64,000 nt of DNA from Prorocentrum cordatum (Eukaryota > Sar > Dinophyceae > Prorocentrales > Prorocentraceae), in NCBI GenBank assembly GCA_963575745.1, contig CAUYUJ010018726.1, forward strand, positions 1,509,112 to 1,573,111, read 5' to 3'. Below are positions 44,480 through 55,311 of this stretch, piece by piece; the first letter of the stretch is position 1; each line of letters starts with the position of its first letter. The notes beneath the pieces were generated by a model that did not search any database, was not told where the DNA came from, and worked only from the letters and a program-made list of their open reading frames with translations. A program made the translations under genes and the position numbers.

Positions 44480-45460
44480 TCTTCATGAAGACTCAATCAA
44501 GGTTACTTGCATGGAGGGGGGGGTGGCGAGGCCTGGAAGGAAATCTACACTTCACGCAAGTCGGTACCCACTTGCACGCCTTTTCGGCTCAGAGTTGTGA
44601 GGCAAGAACCTGCCATGCAAGTAGACTTGCTAATATCTATTTGGAAATTTACTTTTTGTTGTTTGCAATTTTCGGCTTCCGGGTATCCTTACCGGGCCGT
44701 CGGATTCGTGAGAAAACGATTCAGGCTTAAAAACCGGCCCTATAAGTCGGATTCGGGCGCATGGGTCCTTTGCGAAGGGGGTCTCGGAAATGTACGCAAT
44801 AGTACGTGCAATCGTTCGTGCGGGACATGCACGCCGTACAATACCAGCACGTGGCTGCCACGCGCCATGCGCCACATAATGAATTATGCCATGTTTTATT
44901 TGCGACCCCATGATGAAAGACCGATGTTACCCGGAACCAACTGAGGAAGAGGTTCAGACATCTGGGGGTCTGCGCATCGAAAAAAGTGGAGCGCGGGATG
45001 CCTGGGCTGCGCCGCGACCCCGCGGCTCTGGGGCGCTTTTGCGCGGATGCCACGCGCGGGACACCTCCGTGAGACCGCGTACAGTCAAGATGCTGAAATG
45101 ATAAACAGTTTGGATTCGGAAGGGGCTCGATGTTCCTTGGGTCCTTCCATGGCTGTATCCGTAGCGCTCCTCAACCACGCAGGCGCTGTCGGGGCTTCGT
45201 TTTTTCTATCAGCGATCCTTCTTTCATCAGCCCGACTGGGTCCCTGGGGATCGCGCCCCGGAACCCAGACCGCGTGGGCGCGGATTGGATGCTGGATATT
45301 CGGGCGGGTGGTTATGGGGGGTTGCCGAAATGGGAGCGTGAAGCAAAGGGCCCCGAGAAGGGTCTTTTAGGGCGTAGGGCCCCTTTTGGCTCCGGTCCCT
45401 ACAGGGCCTCTTCAGGCCCTTTCACCCCTCCCTCATTTAGGCCCCCCCCCCCATGACACG
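44480..45460. other. Unassigned, lower GC, no gene identified
   Basis: Contains an open plus frame 44507-44944 ending HIMNYAMFYLRPHDERPM before its stop, which I do not recognise. Also an inverted pair 'gtcggattcg' (44699, 44747). No gene called. Confidence 0.3.
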
Positions 45461-45689
45461 CCGTCTGTTGAAAGTAGGTACTATTAGATCTCCAGATTCC
45501 AATCAGTATCAGGCGACTCCCTACTTCAAGAACCGATCTGCTTTTGCTGCGTTCTGTGAGCCTCGGAGCGGGCCTGGCCCCCGGTCCACTCGATCCGCCT
45601 CCCTGCTTCATGTGTTCTACCTGCGTCTTCCGACCGTCGGTGCGCCACCCGCCCGAGGTACGTTCGCCGCTCGTGAGCCCCCGGGTGCC

Positions 45690-46233
45690 CCCCTCCCCCC
45701 CCCCCCGGGTGCTTCGGGAGCGCCTCTCGGCCGCCCGGGCGGCCGCCCGAGTGGGCCGCGCGTTCTACCCCCGGCGACGGCGGCGGCCCCTTCGCCGTGC
45801 TGCCTCCCCCTCTCCTCTCTCCCTCCCCCCCCTCCTCCCCCTCCTCCTCCTTCCTTCTCCTTCCTCTCTCCCCGCTCCTTCCTCCCTCCCTCCTTTTCCT
45901 TCCCTTCCCTATTCCCTCCCTCCTTCGTTGCGTTTCTCCCTCTCCCTCGTCATCACCATCACCATTATCATCACCACCACCACCACCATTATCATCATTA
46001 GCATCATCAGCATCATCATACTCATATTCAGAATCAGCATCACCAGTATTATCATCATTATCATGATCACCATCTTCACCAATCACCATCCAACATCCAT
46101 CACCAACCAATACCAGCACCATCAGTATACTTACCATCACCCTCCTCCTCCTCCTCATTATCATCATCATCATCAGCAGCATCATCATCATCATCATCAT
46201 CATCATCACCATCACCATCACCATCACCATCAC

Positions 46234-46302
<69 letters not shown>

Positions 46303-46385
46303 AATCATAATCATAATCATAATCATAATCATAATCATAGTCATAATCATAATCATAATCAGCATCATAATCGTCATACTATGCA
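45690..46385. repeat. Pyrimidine tract followed by (CAT)n microsatellite
   Basis: Degenerate (CCTCCC)n at 45800-45950, then (ATC)n/(CAT)n at 45955-46385 with a pure core at 46225-46300 and an (ATAATC)n variant at 46300-46360. Confidence 0.95.
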
Positions 46386-46639
46386 TATTCATTATCTTCA
46401 CTATCACATCCCCATCGTACAGGTCCTCCTCCTTCCTCCTGTTGTAGTTCGTCATCCTCATGTTCCCTCCGCTCCCTTCTCCTTCCTCCCCTTCCTCTTC
46501 CGCCTCCTCCCCCCTTCCCCTCCACTTTCTTCAGTTTCAGGTGCTTTTCCTAATGTTTTTCCTTCTCTCAGTTCCTCCATCCCATCTCCTTATAAGCAAG
46601 TCCATGCCGCACCCCTAGACGTGTCCGTAGGGCGGGCCG

Positions 46640-47400
46640 GCAGTTCGACATTTCACTCTGCAGTTTGCCATGTGCAACATGCTCAAGGGTGGAAAGCAGG
46701 ACGTGCTCAAACAGGGTGCTCTCGCCTGGGAGCCGCGCACGTCCGACTTCAGGGTCTGCAGCGAACAGCTTCAGGGAGGGAGGGGGGGAATATCCAGCAT
46801 GTGGCTCTCGCCTCTGCGCCGCGCGCATTCGTCGCAAACGTGCGTGGCATATTCAGGGATGACGAGGGGCTCCGGTTCCAAACGGGGCTCTCGCCGTGGC
46901 GCCGCGCACATTCATGCCAAAAGCTTTTGCAGCAGCTTCAGGGATGGAGGCAGGCCGTGTTTGAAAGTGTGGTCCTCGCCCCAGCGTCGCTGACCTTCGT
47001 GCCAGAAGGGTGCAGCAGCAACAGTTGCAACGATGCAGGGCTGCTCCTGTTCAGAATGTAGCTCTCGCCCTTGCGCCTCAAAGTTTGCGCCGTTTTCAGA
47101 GATGGAGGGAGGGTCGCTGCTCTCGCATTAGCGCCGCGCATATTCTTCCTGACAGTTCTGCAACAGCTTCATTGATGGTTAGGCGTGTTTCAGAAAGGTA
47201 GCTCTCGCTCTAACACGCCGCACATTCGTCGTGATGGTTTGCAGCAGCTTCAAGGATGGAGGGCGACGTCTGGCTCTCGCCCTAGCGCCACGCACATACA
47301 AGGATCGAGACAAGTCTTGCTCAACCGGCTGTTCTCGTTTTAGCGCCGTGCATATTTGTCTTATTGCCGCTTGAGACAGACTCAAGTTCATAGGCCCGAA
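46640..47400 (-). repeat. Tandem array related to the 83 bp family, opposite orientation
   Basis: About eight copies with 'gctctcgcc', 'gcgccgcgcacattcgt' and 'ttcagggatgga', period ~85-95 bp. This is the reverse strand of the 11.4 kb unit. Confidence 0.8.
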
Positions 47401-47404
47401 GCCT

Positions 47405-48225
47405 CACCACATGAAGCAATGCACGGGTCTCGGGCGGCTCCTGTGCCACACGGAGCTATCTCGCTTGTGATGTCTCCGAAAGCCATGGTCACAGAGAAGG
47501 TTTTGCATGCCCGTTCCGCGGGTGGGGCGCACTCAGCTCGGAATTCCTCCGCGTGCGTGTGCCCTCCCCTCCCCCCCGTCCTTCGCGGCCGCCCTGTCTG
47601 CCCAGTGCCTCCCTCTTGCACGCCAGCCACTTAAGCGTATCGGTCGCCCCGATGGCCAGCCCGCTGGAGCAGCCCGTCTGCCTCGCCGCCGACGAGAGCT
47701 GGCACGGGTGGGGGGTGGCCCGCTGTGTCCAGTGTTCCACGCCGTCGAAGATGACAACGGGCCGCCCTCGAGCCCAGGCGGGCATTCCCCGACCCTTCGG
47801 CCGGGGCCCGAGCCGCGCCTCTGGCTGCAAGGCGGAGGGGGCGGCGCGAGTGGGGGGGCTGCCGCCCAAGAGCGAACGACCCAAACGAGGACGTAGGCTT
47901 CAGGAGAGGAGAGGACACAAGTCATCAGTCATCATCAATCCCTAGGAAAATCTAAGAAAATGGAAAGTGGAGGGAAGGCGAAAGTCAAGAACACATTAAA
48001 CCAACATAGAAGGAATCCTTGGATTTGCGTGTTACTTGTGTGTCCCTGTGCCCCTTCAAGGCCGACAGCAGCTCGTGTCCACTTAAAGCCTGGGCACGCC
48101 TTCTGTGCCATCGCGTGCGCTGGCCACTCGGGTGCAGCGAGTCGCCTTGCCAACAACGGCTGCCGTCGGTATGAGATGAAGGTTGCGGCTGGGCATGGTG
48201 CCCATGTTCTCCGTACCCAGTTCTC
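47405..48225. other. Unassigned, includes a relic of family F (48060-48225)
   Basis: No recognisable gene. 48090-48220 shares 'gccaacaacggctgccgtcg' and 'tgcccatgttctccgtaccc' with F1. Confidence 0.4.
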
Positions 48226-48226
48226 C

Positions 48227-48370
48227 AGGCCTCCCAGGTGGGATCAGAGCAGATGGGGTCGGAGGATCGCGCGTTGAGCCAGGTGTTCTCCAAGCCGACG
48301 GCGCCGATACGTCGCCGACGTCGGCGATGCATTACCGATGCGGCGCGATCCTCCGACCCCATCCGCTCGG
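48227..48370. mobile_element. Family A element A4 (short)
   Basis: Both A-type TIRs are present ('gatggggtcggaggatcgcg' and its complement) around a short core. The outer right end is missing where B3 begins. Confidence 0.7.
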
Positions 48371-48377
48371 GGCATGT

Positions 48378-48575
48378 TCGGCGGCGAGCTAGGGGGGAAG
48401 GCAGAAGGAGAAGGTCTTCTCAGGAGGCGGCGGGACCTTTCAGAAGCCCTCGCGCCTTTGAGCAGTTTCCTGTGTCTTCGAGGACGGCTTGGGGAGCTTC
48501 TCAGAAGGCTCGGGGACTTCCGAGCCTCCCGAGAAGGCCTTCTCCTTCTCACCTCTTCCCCTCGCTCGACATCGA
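48378..48575. mobile_element. Family B element B3, ~198 bp
   Basis: Left TCGGCGGCGAGCTAGG, right GCTCGACATCGA (diverged), with GAAGGCCTTCTC palindromes. Flanks 'catgt' and 'catac' match only three of five. Confidence 0.7.
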
Positions 48576-48580
48576 CATAC

Positions 48581-48793
48581 TTCTGGACGCCCGACATTGG
48601 CACGGAAAGAATGGGTACGATGCCCGACAGCAGTTCCTGTTCATTTTGAACAGGACTCGCTTTCCACGCCGCCGCGGCCTGTGTCCATTCGAGACAGGAG
48701 GCCGCCTGCCCAACAGCGGCCGCTGTTGGTTTGGGACAGCATTTGTTGTTGGGCATTGTACCCATTTTTTCCGTACCCACTTCGGGCGTCCAA
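48581..48793. mobile_element. Family F element F1, ~213 bp
   Basis: TIRs of ~50 bp: left 'ggacgcccgacattggcacg', right complement of 'cccacttcgggcgtcc'. The core holds 'ccgcctgcccaacagcggcc', which recurs at 63271-63290. Flanks 'catac' and 'aatac' match four of five. It starts directly after B3's flank. Confidence 0.7.
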
Positions 48794-49019
48794 AATACGG
48801 GAGGGCTTCCAGCCGATGCCGGGCGTGCTCGCCCGAGAGGATTTGCAGTCCGAGGACAGCAAGAGCGACCCCGGCAAGGGGCCCCGTCGCCGGCACGCCG
48901 CCGCCTCGGCTCGCCCGCCGGGCGGCAGCGGCCCGCTTCCCCGGCATCTCCCCCGCACGGCGGCCCGGACCCGCCTGGCCTCGCGACGCGAGCAGAATCG
49001 CGGCTTGGGGAGGAGTAGG

Positions 49020-49250
49020 GCCGAGGAGGAGGAGGAGGAGGAGGAGGAGGAGGAGGAGGAGGAGGAGGAGGAGGAGGGGAAAGAGGAGGACGGGGACGAG
49101 GAGGAGGAGCAGGAGGAGGAGGAGGAGGAGGAGGCGAAGAAGGAGGAGGAGGAGGAGGAGGAGGAGGAGGAGGGGGAGCAGGTGGAGGAGGAGGAGGAGG
49201 AGGAGGAGGAGGGGGAGGACGAGAAGGAGGAGGAGGAGGAGGCTTCGGCT
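49020..49250. repeat. (GGA)n microsatellite, left of the LINE remnant
   Basis: About 230 bp of GGA triplets with interruptions, ending in 'ggcttcggcttaggcttagg'. Confidence 0.95.
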
Positions 49251-49266
49251 TAGGCTTAGGCTTAGC

Positions 49267-49306
49267 GTGTGTCTGCTCCAAGAGCAGCACCACGCGGCAG
49301 ACACGC
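49267..49306. other. Hairpin near the 3' end of the LINE remnant
   Basis: 'gtgtctgc' and 'gcagacac' pair around a ~20-base loop containing 'caagagcagcacc'. On the LINE's strand it lies downstream of the RT stop and just before a (gcctaa)n tail, so it may belong to the LINE 3' UTR. Confidence 0.45.
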
Positions 49307-49351
49307 TACGGCACGATTACCTTCAGAGTGAGAAAAGATCAGTGTGCACTA

Positions 49352-50272
49352 CCCTCAGAGCGAGAGAAACTTCTCAAGGTGTGTCCTCCAGGCCGCCTTG
49401 CTGCGAGCTGTGGCCTGCCAGTCGCCACGTTTGAAGAGCTTGTCCACGCGGTGCTCCCACCTCAAGACGCGGACCTTGCGTCCGTGCATCTGGTTGCCCT
49501 TGTTTTGCTGGGCCCTGTCCCGGATCCAGTTGTAGTTTCTGTGCTCCAGAACCCTGTGCGTCACCCGGTCGCGGTCGTAGTCGCCCAGGCGTGCAACGTG
49601 ACCGGCCCATGTGAAAACGTGTTCGAAGTAGGTTTCGTCCCAGTCCCGGAATGCAAAGTCTTCCTTCACTCGCTTTATGCTCTGCCCGATTCGCTGCATG
49701 AGCGCTTCGGCCGACTCCGCCAGATGCTTCCGGAGCGGCATCATCTTCCTGAGCAGCCCCCGCAGTGTCGAGGTCTGCTTGACAGTCAGGTTCCAGCTCC
49801 CACTGCACCAGAAGAGCGACGTAGACACCAGAGAACGCAAGAGCTTCAAGCGCGCCCAGATAGGCGCCCCACGGCAGCAGAGTAAATGTTTGTACTTGTA
49901 GAAGGCCCTCCATGCCTTGGAGACTCTGTTCTGTAATTCCAGTTCATCAGAGTTGTCAAAGGTGACGATGGTTCCGAGCACTTTGAAACCATCGTTCCGC
50001 GCAGACCGCCGCAATCTCGTACCTTGCACGTTCGCCTGGCCAGGTACATTGTCATCATGCGTCGAACATCAAGTGGTTTCATCCAGCGGCACAGCCCAGC
50101 CTGCCTCGGCAAGGATGTCCAACCATGCTTGCGTCATATCTTCCAACTGCTTGCGGCTCGATGCGAATAGCCAGAAGTTATCTGCAAACAATATCAATGA
50201 CACACGAACCCCGCCGTCCGAATGGTACCCCCAGCCCCTGCTGTCAGTCAGTCTGCAAAACTTTGTGGCGGG
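49352..50272 (-). pseudogene. Decayed, 5'-truncated non-LTR (LINE) reverse transcriptase
   Basis: The minus frame from ~50270 reads TKFCRLTDSRGWGYHSDGGV and then SLILFADNFWLFASSRKQLE. FADN (about 50177-50188) is the RT active-site motif, normally [FY]ADD, so the second Asp is Asn. After a one-base frameshift near 50070-50076 the next frame (50029-49355) reads GFKVLGTIVTFDN, KAWRAFYKYKHLL, ARLKLLRSLVSTSLFWCSGS and DRVTHRVLEHRNYNWIRDRA, the thumb and C-terminal part known from LINE-type RTs (trailing WAGHVARL is also typical). The palm N-terminus and endonuclease are absent, cut at a (GGA)n tract. Not functional here. Confidence 0.88.
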
Positions 50273-50535
50273 GAGGAGGAGGAGGAGGAGCAGAAGGAGG
50301 AGGAGAAGGAGGACGAGAAGGCGGAGGAGGAGGAGGAGGAGGAGGGGGAGGAGGACGCGGAGGAGGAGGAGGAGGACGAGAAGGATGAGGAGGAGGACGA
50401 GGAGGAGGACGAGGAGAAGGATGAGTAGGAGGAGGATGAGGAGGAGGACGAGGAGGAGGACGATAAGGGGGAGGGGCAGGAGGGGGAGGAGGAGGAGGAG
50501 CAAGAGGAGAAGGAGAAAGAGGATGAGGAGTGGGA
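50272..50535. repeat. (GGA)n microsatellite, right of the LINE remnant
   Basis: GGA triplets with GAC and GAG interruptions begin exactly where LINE homology stops. Confidence 0.95.
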
Positions 50536-50549
50536 GGAGGAGGAGTGGA

Positions 50550-50606
<57 letters not shown>

Positions 50607-50785
50607 CTGATGCTGATGCTGATGCTGATGCTGATGCTGATGCTGATGCTGATGCTGATGCTGATGCTGATGCTGATGCTGATGATGATGATGATGGTGA
50701 TGGTGATGGTGATGGTGATGGTGATGGTGATGGTGATGGTGATGGTGATGGTGATGGTGATGGTGATGGTGATGGTGATGGATGA

Positions 50786-50831
<46 letters not shown>

Positions 50832-50903
50832 GATGATGAATGATGATGATGATGATGATGATGCTGATGATGATGCTGATGATGCTGATGATGATGCTGC
50901 TGC

Positions 50904-50944
<41 letters not shown>

Positions 50945-50956
50945 CTGATGATGAGA

Positions 50957-50987
<31 letters not shown>

Positions 50988-50989
50988 CC

Positions 50990-51036
<47 letters not shown>

Positions 51037-51037
51037 C

Positions 51038-51078
<41 letters not shown>

Positions 51079-51091
51079 CTGATGCTGATGC

Positions 51092-51183
<92 letters not shown>

Positions 51184-51184
51184 C

Positions 51185-51222
<38 letters not shown>

Positions 51223-51258
51223 CTGATGCTCTGATGCTGATGCTGCTGCTGGTGGTGG
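50536..51258. repeat. (GAT)n with (GCTGAT)n and (GGTGAT)n blocks, ~720 bp
   Basis: Ordered hexamer blocks: (GCTGAT)n at 50604-50680, (GGTGAT)n at 50695-50780, then long (GAT)n with occasional GCT. Six-base higher-order units show that expansion took place in stages. Confidence 0.97.
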
Positions 51259-51261
51259 TGG

Positions 51262-51560
51262 TGGTGGTGAGGAGGAGGAGGAGGAGGAGGAAGAGGAGGA
51301 AGAGAGGAGGAGGAGGAGGGAGGAGGTGGAGGAGGACGAGGAGTAGGAGTAGTAGTAGTAGTAGAGTAGGAGGAGGAGGAGGGAGGAGGGGGAGGAGGAG
51401 GAGGAGGAGGAGGAGGAGGAGGAGGAGGAGGAGGAGGAGGAGGGGGGGGAGCAGGTGGAGGAGGAGGAGGAGGAGGGGGAGGAAGAGGAAACAGACTCAG
51501 GAGGAGGAGGAAAGGAGGAGGAGGAGGTGGAGTATAAGGAGGAGGAGGAGGAGGAAACGA
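51262..51560. repeat. (GGA)n microsatellite preceding repeat R copy 2
   Basis: GGA triplets with a (GTA)n stretch at 51340-51365. It leads directly into the R unit. Confidence 0.95.
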
Positions 51561-51800
51561 CGAGGAGGTGGATGACCATAGTAAACCCAAGACGCATCAC
51601 CGCTGTTGAATAAAATGCACCCTTCCTCCAATATTCCAAGTCATAGGCCCCTACATTTCCACTGAGAGAATTGTTCCGTTTGGAGACATCCATGCGAACA
51701 ATTTGAAGAGTGCCAAAACACCATTATCAGGAGTTCAACGCCACGAGTTAACCTGACTGTTCCGTCTTGGCGATCCTGAATCGCTCCAGAATGCCATTTG
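51560..51800. repeat. Dispersed repeat R, copy 2
   Basis: Colinear with 11030-11255, as described there, including the 'cgccacgag' and 'cgtcttggcgatcc' blocks. Confidence 0.75.
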
Positions 51801-52900
51801 TGGGAGAGAGAATCTTGGCGCCAGAGGACCGTTCCACGGAGGGAGATCCCGAGAGGGGGCGTAGGCCCAGGTCTGATCCGACCGTGGGGTTTCGTGCTGC
51901 ACGCAGAGGGCCCCCCCATGCAGTCCCGGGTGGCCTCCACAGGCCCCCCCTCGGAGGGTGCGCAACGGGGGGGCGGTGACTCGGGGGGGCAGCGAGGGCT
52001 GCAGGGGCCTTTTCGTGCCCCTGAAGGGGCCTGTGGGGCCTAGAAGGGGGCCTCTAGGCAGGGCACGGAAAGGGCACCTTCTCTCCCCCACCCCCTTACC
52101 GCCCCCCCATCCTGCGACGCCCAACTCCCAGAGAGCTTGCCGGAAGTCCAAGAGAGCTTGGCACTGAGGCTCCCGGTTGCGCAGAGACAGCCCCCCCCCG
52201 GGCAGTCCTCGGCGGGCCTCAACAAGCCCCCCTCCCCCTCCCCCCTCTGGCCGAGCAGGGGTTCAGATCTCTGGGGGGGGCACGCTGCGAGGACAACACG
52301 ACGTCAGGGGTCTGGCGAGGTCGGCCACACTGCGAGTGGCCTCTCGCCGGAGTGGCCTTTGGTGCGGGCCCACTGGGGTCCCCCGATCAGTAGGGTCCTC
52401 CCGATCACTAGACGCGATGCGATCGCAGCAGCTTGCGGGCCCCCCCGTGAAGCCGCGCACCCGCGCACCCAATGTCGCTCCTTGTCTACTTTTGGCAGCC
52501 GTTGCTCGCAGCCGACGAGGGTCGGGATCGAGGAGGGGATTGATGATCGGGGTAGGCCACAAGGGGAAGGGGGAGGCAGGGGGGGAGGGAGACTACTGCA
52601 CGTAGATGGTTTTGGCCCCGCCTCCCGGCCACTTCCCGGACACGTGGCCGCCCTCTTCGCTGGAAGGCGCTGGAGAACCAGCTGCATGCCGCTGATCCGG
52701 CAACCCCACAATTTGCCACCCCTCCTCGTCAGCTGCGAGAAAGAGACCCGGGCTCGAGGCTCGGACGGCCTCAGGCCCTTCCCGGGGCCCCCTCCCCGCC
52801 ACAGCGGGCGCAGGCTCGCAATCCTGGCCAGAGCTCACCCCTGGAGAGGTCATAGGTGAGGGTCGACTCTGACAGTCGCCGAGCGCGTTTCACTACTGGC
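51800..52900. other. GC-rich, no gene identified
   Basis: Contains G/C homopolymer runs and 'gggggcctctagg' words. Long frames on both strands lack motifs. Confidence 0.3.
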
Positions 52901-52915
52901 CTACCTCGATGTAAT

Positions 52916-52982
52916 GCGTATATATATATACATATACATATGTAATGTGTGTATATACATATACATAGATTTATAGATATAT
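52916..52982. repeat. (TA)n/(TATACA)n AT-rich patch
   Basis: About 65 bp of 'tatatatacatatacatatg' type sequence in ~65 percent GC surroundings. Confidence 0.85.
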
Positions 52983-53310
52983 CCCCCGCGGCGACTCCCC
53001 GCGGCGACTCCAGGCAATTTGCGAGTAGTTGATTTGCGAGTAGCGGAACGCGCCTTTCCAGAGAGGGGGGACCCCCCAGAGCCCCTGGCGGCTCGAGAGC
53101 ATCGCGCCGGTGGCGCTGCGTCGTCCTCGGCGCCTGGGGGCCGGTCCCGGGCCGACCCGCCCCGGCCGTCCCCGGGAGCGACTCCTCGGGGCGAGGGCGC
53201 TGCGGTCCCTGGCCGGCGGGGAGACGAGAGGCCCGCGGGGGCCTGGCGCTGCGAGCGGAGTCGAGTCGTCGGAGGTCTGGGCTTCCGCCAGGCCTCCTCC
53301 CTGCGTCGAG

Positions 53311-53468
53311 GGGGGGGGGTCGGCTGCGGAATTGCTGTGCCACAGACTTGATGTGTTCGTCGGATCTGCACAGAGAGGAGGCGTAGAATGTTTGGAGATG
53401 TGCGGACATTCTCCACGTCCGTTCTGAACGCTCGACATCAATTTGGGGGTAAATCTGTAGCCGATCTC
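53311..53468. mobile_element. Family E element E2 (diverged)
   Basis: Left 'tcggctgcggaattgctgtg', right complement of 'gggggtaaatctgtagccga', the same ends as E1 with more changes. Similar length (158 bp). Confidence 0.55.
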
Positions 53469-53469
53469 C

Positions 53470-54360
53470 TGCTCGATTTCTCTTCACCCCGCCCCTCGTG
53501 TATCCGTTCATCATCCCTCCTCCCCATCCTCTCCCTCCCCAGTCATGTAAAGGTGGCCCCGCCTGGTTGGAGCATTTCCCGATTCGGGACGGGAGCGGGT
53601 TCCTCTGATCTGATGTTCGCCCGGGGCAATGTGGGAAGAACAGTGCCGGCAGGGAGACATTCACTTGCACAGGTTCGGGCCGGTAGTAATGGGGAGTGAC
53701 CTACATGGGGGGCGAACGAGAACAATCTTACTGGGGCCCTTTAGGGCTCCTTTTTGGCCTCTGCTGGTTCCAAAAGGGGTCCTAATGAGCTCTCTTTAGG
53801 GTCCTTATCTCCGCCCCCCTTTTAGGTCGCCCCCCATTTTCACCCGCCCGACTAGTGAGGTGTTTCATCCCTTTGCGCCTGGCATCTCCAGACCTCCCCT
53901 CGGGCGCGACGCGGGGGCTTCGCTGGGCCTCTGGGACCGTTTGAAGTCTTTGAGCGGTCGTCGAGGTGCCTCGGGCTCTTCTCGGGGCATCTAGAAGCCG
54001 TCTTGAGGCGGTCTTGGCTCGCCCTGCGGCCGTCATGCGGCCGAGGAGAGCAGCAGGCGTCATGGAAAGAGCGAGGTGCCAGTGATGACGTTCTTCGTGG
54101 GGCGACGCATTCCGGGCGCTGACGCGCCCACGCGTGCCGAGGGCAAAGGGTCGGGGCCGCGCTTGTTCGCCAGGGGTGAACAAAAGGGGGGGCCTTCGGG
54201 GAAACGGATCCCGAGCTGTTTCGCCGTTGTTGGGCCTCTCGGGGCCTTTTCGCGGGCCCCCGGGCCGTCAAGAGACCGCCGCGGGATGGAGGGCTGGGCC
54301 CTGCTGCATTGTCGACGTGTTCCGTGCTCTCGGTGTATTGGTATCGGCTGCTCTGCCTGC
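53470..54360. other. Unassigned, no gene identified
   Basis: 53700-53830 carries short 'agggctccttttt' and 'agggtccttat' words; 53900-54030 has degenerate 'cgtcttgaggcggtcttgg' words. No gene visible. Confidence 0.3.
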
Positions 54361-54362
54361 AG

Positions 54363-54525
54363 GCTCGAGAGTGGATCCGAACGATCGCCCTCACGGGAAG
54401 CGGTCTGCTGAGGCGGCGAAGAAGGGGAAGAAGAGCTAGGCAGCCGCATCAAAAAGGCGAGCCCATCGTCGTCGATCACCGATCGAGGTTTCTAGAATGG
54501 GAGTCGTCGGATCAGGAGGGCGAAG
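54363..54525 (+). CDS. Candidate internal exon, unknown function
   Basis: Acceptor 'ctgctctgcctgcag' at 54362 and a canonical GTAAGG donor at 54526 bound an open frame reading AREWIRTIALTGSGLL, then a basic stretch and QPHQKGEPIVVDHRSRFLEW, then ESSDQEGE. The alternative frame from the same acceptor reads SRVDPNDRPHGKRSAEAAKK and stops at 54439, which would make a basic C-terminal exon. I cannot choose between them. Confidence 0.3.
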
Positions 54526-54792
54526 GTAAGGCCAACGTCGTGTAGACAGTATGCAACAGAAATCTGGTTGGAGATCGAACGTTTGTTTTCTGAGTGGGTC
54601 GCTGCCAGGGTGTTGGGGGCAGCACGCGCTTTTCCGTTTGAGTGCAGTTGCGTGGACCAGCTTGGGTTTGCGGGCTAATCAGTGACGTCGCCCCACACAA
54701 CGTGTGAGGTACTTATCCTCGCGGTATGCCAATCGTCCTGCTCCACCCAACAAAGGAGCAGATGAGGGGGAGGTAGAGCAAAACACGGAACC

Positions 54793-55197
54793 TTGAGATT
54801 CGTCGTCGCAGAAAGAGACATCATCGTGAAAAACACGCCCGGAGCCTTAGACCCCATCTTTCTGCATGTTCTCTCGAGCCAATCGATCTGCGAGGGTCCC
54901 CCGGCCCGAAAAAAGGCGAAATCGCCCAGCTCGAACAAAAATGCAACGCCAGAATCTCAGGAAAGAGGGTTAGGGGGAGAGAGTAACGGAATACAGTCAG
55001 TTCGGGCTGAGGTGGTGTTTTGGTGTTCGGGCCATTCCTTAGGTTTGGGTCGGGCAACCGATTCGCGGCCGAGGTTCGCCGTGGCCAGAAAAGCCCCACT
55101 CGTTCCTTATTCCCCAGTCAGTGCTTGCACTGAAGGGGTCCTAGCGGAAGTTGAAAGATTTGGCGAAAGTTACCCGCCGATTTTGGTTGGAGGCTAG
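54793..55197 (+). CDS. 134-codon ORF, unknown
   Basis: The frame includes HVLSSQSICEGPPARKKAKS and PLVPYSPVSACTEGVLAEVE. Lower GC than most chance frames here, but no family or splice evidence. Possibly spurious. Confidence 0.15.
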   Translation: MRFVVAERDIIVKNTPGALDPIFLHVLSSQSICEGPPARKKAKSPSSNKNATPESQERGLGGESNGIQSVRAEVVFWCSGHSLGLGRATDSRPRFAVARKAPLVPYSPVSACTEGVLAEVERFGESYPPILVGG

Positions 55198-55300
55198 GTT
55201 CCCGGGTTCCCAGCTCTCCGGTTCCGGGTTCCTGGGTTCCCGATTCCGGGTGCCGGGCCGATTTGGGAGGGCGGCGAGGTTGCCGTGTTCCCAGGTTTTT
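55190..55300. repeat. Short 'ggttcccgggttccc' repeat
   Basis: Words of 8-10 bp ('ggttccc', 'gattccggg') repeat for ~100 bp. Confidence 0.6.
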
Positions 55301-55311
55301 GGCAGATTTTT

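Noticed and set aside
45544-47061. 505-codon plus-strand open frame
   Set aside because: It runs through pyrimidine tract and (CAT)n (poly-H) and then a tandem repeat array; no real protein features.
49244-49264. TTAGGC-like repeat resembling a telomere
   Set aside because: Only three degenerate copies next to (GGA)n and the LINE end; better explained as a LINE 3' tail.
48238-49434. 398-codon plus-strand frame
   Set aside because: Crosses elements A4, B3, F1 and a (GGA)n tract; the open state is from repeats.
50244-51693. 448- and 481-codon minus-strand frames
   Set aside because: Pure products of (ATC)n and (TCC)n microsatellites (poly-H/I/S/P).
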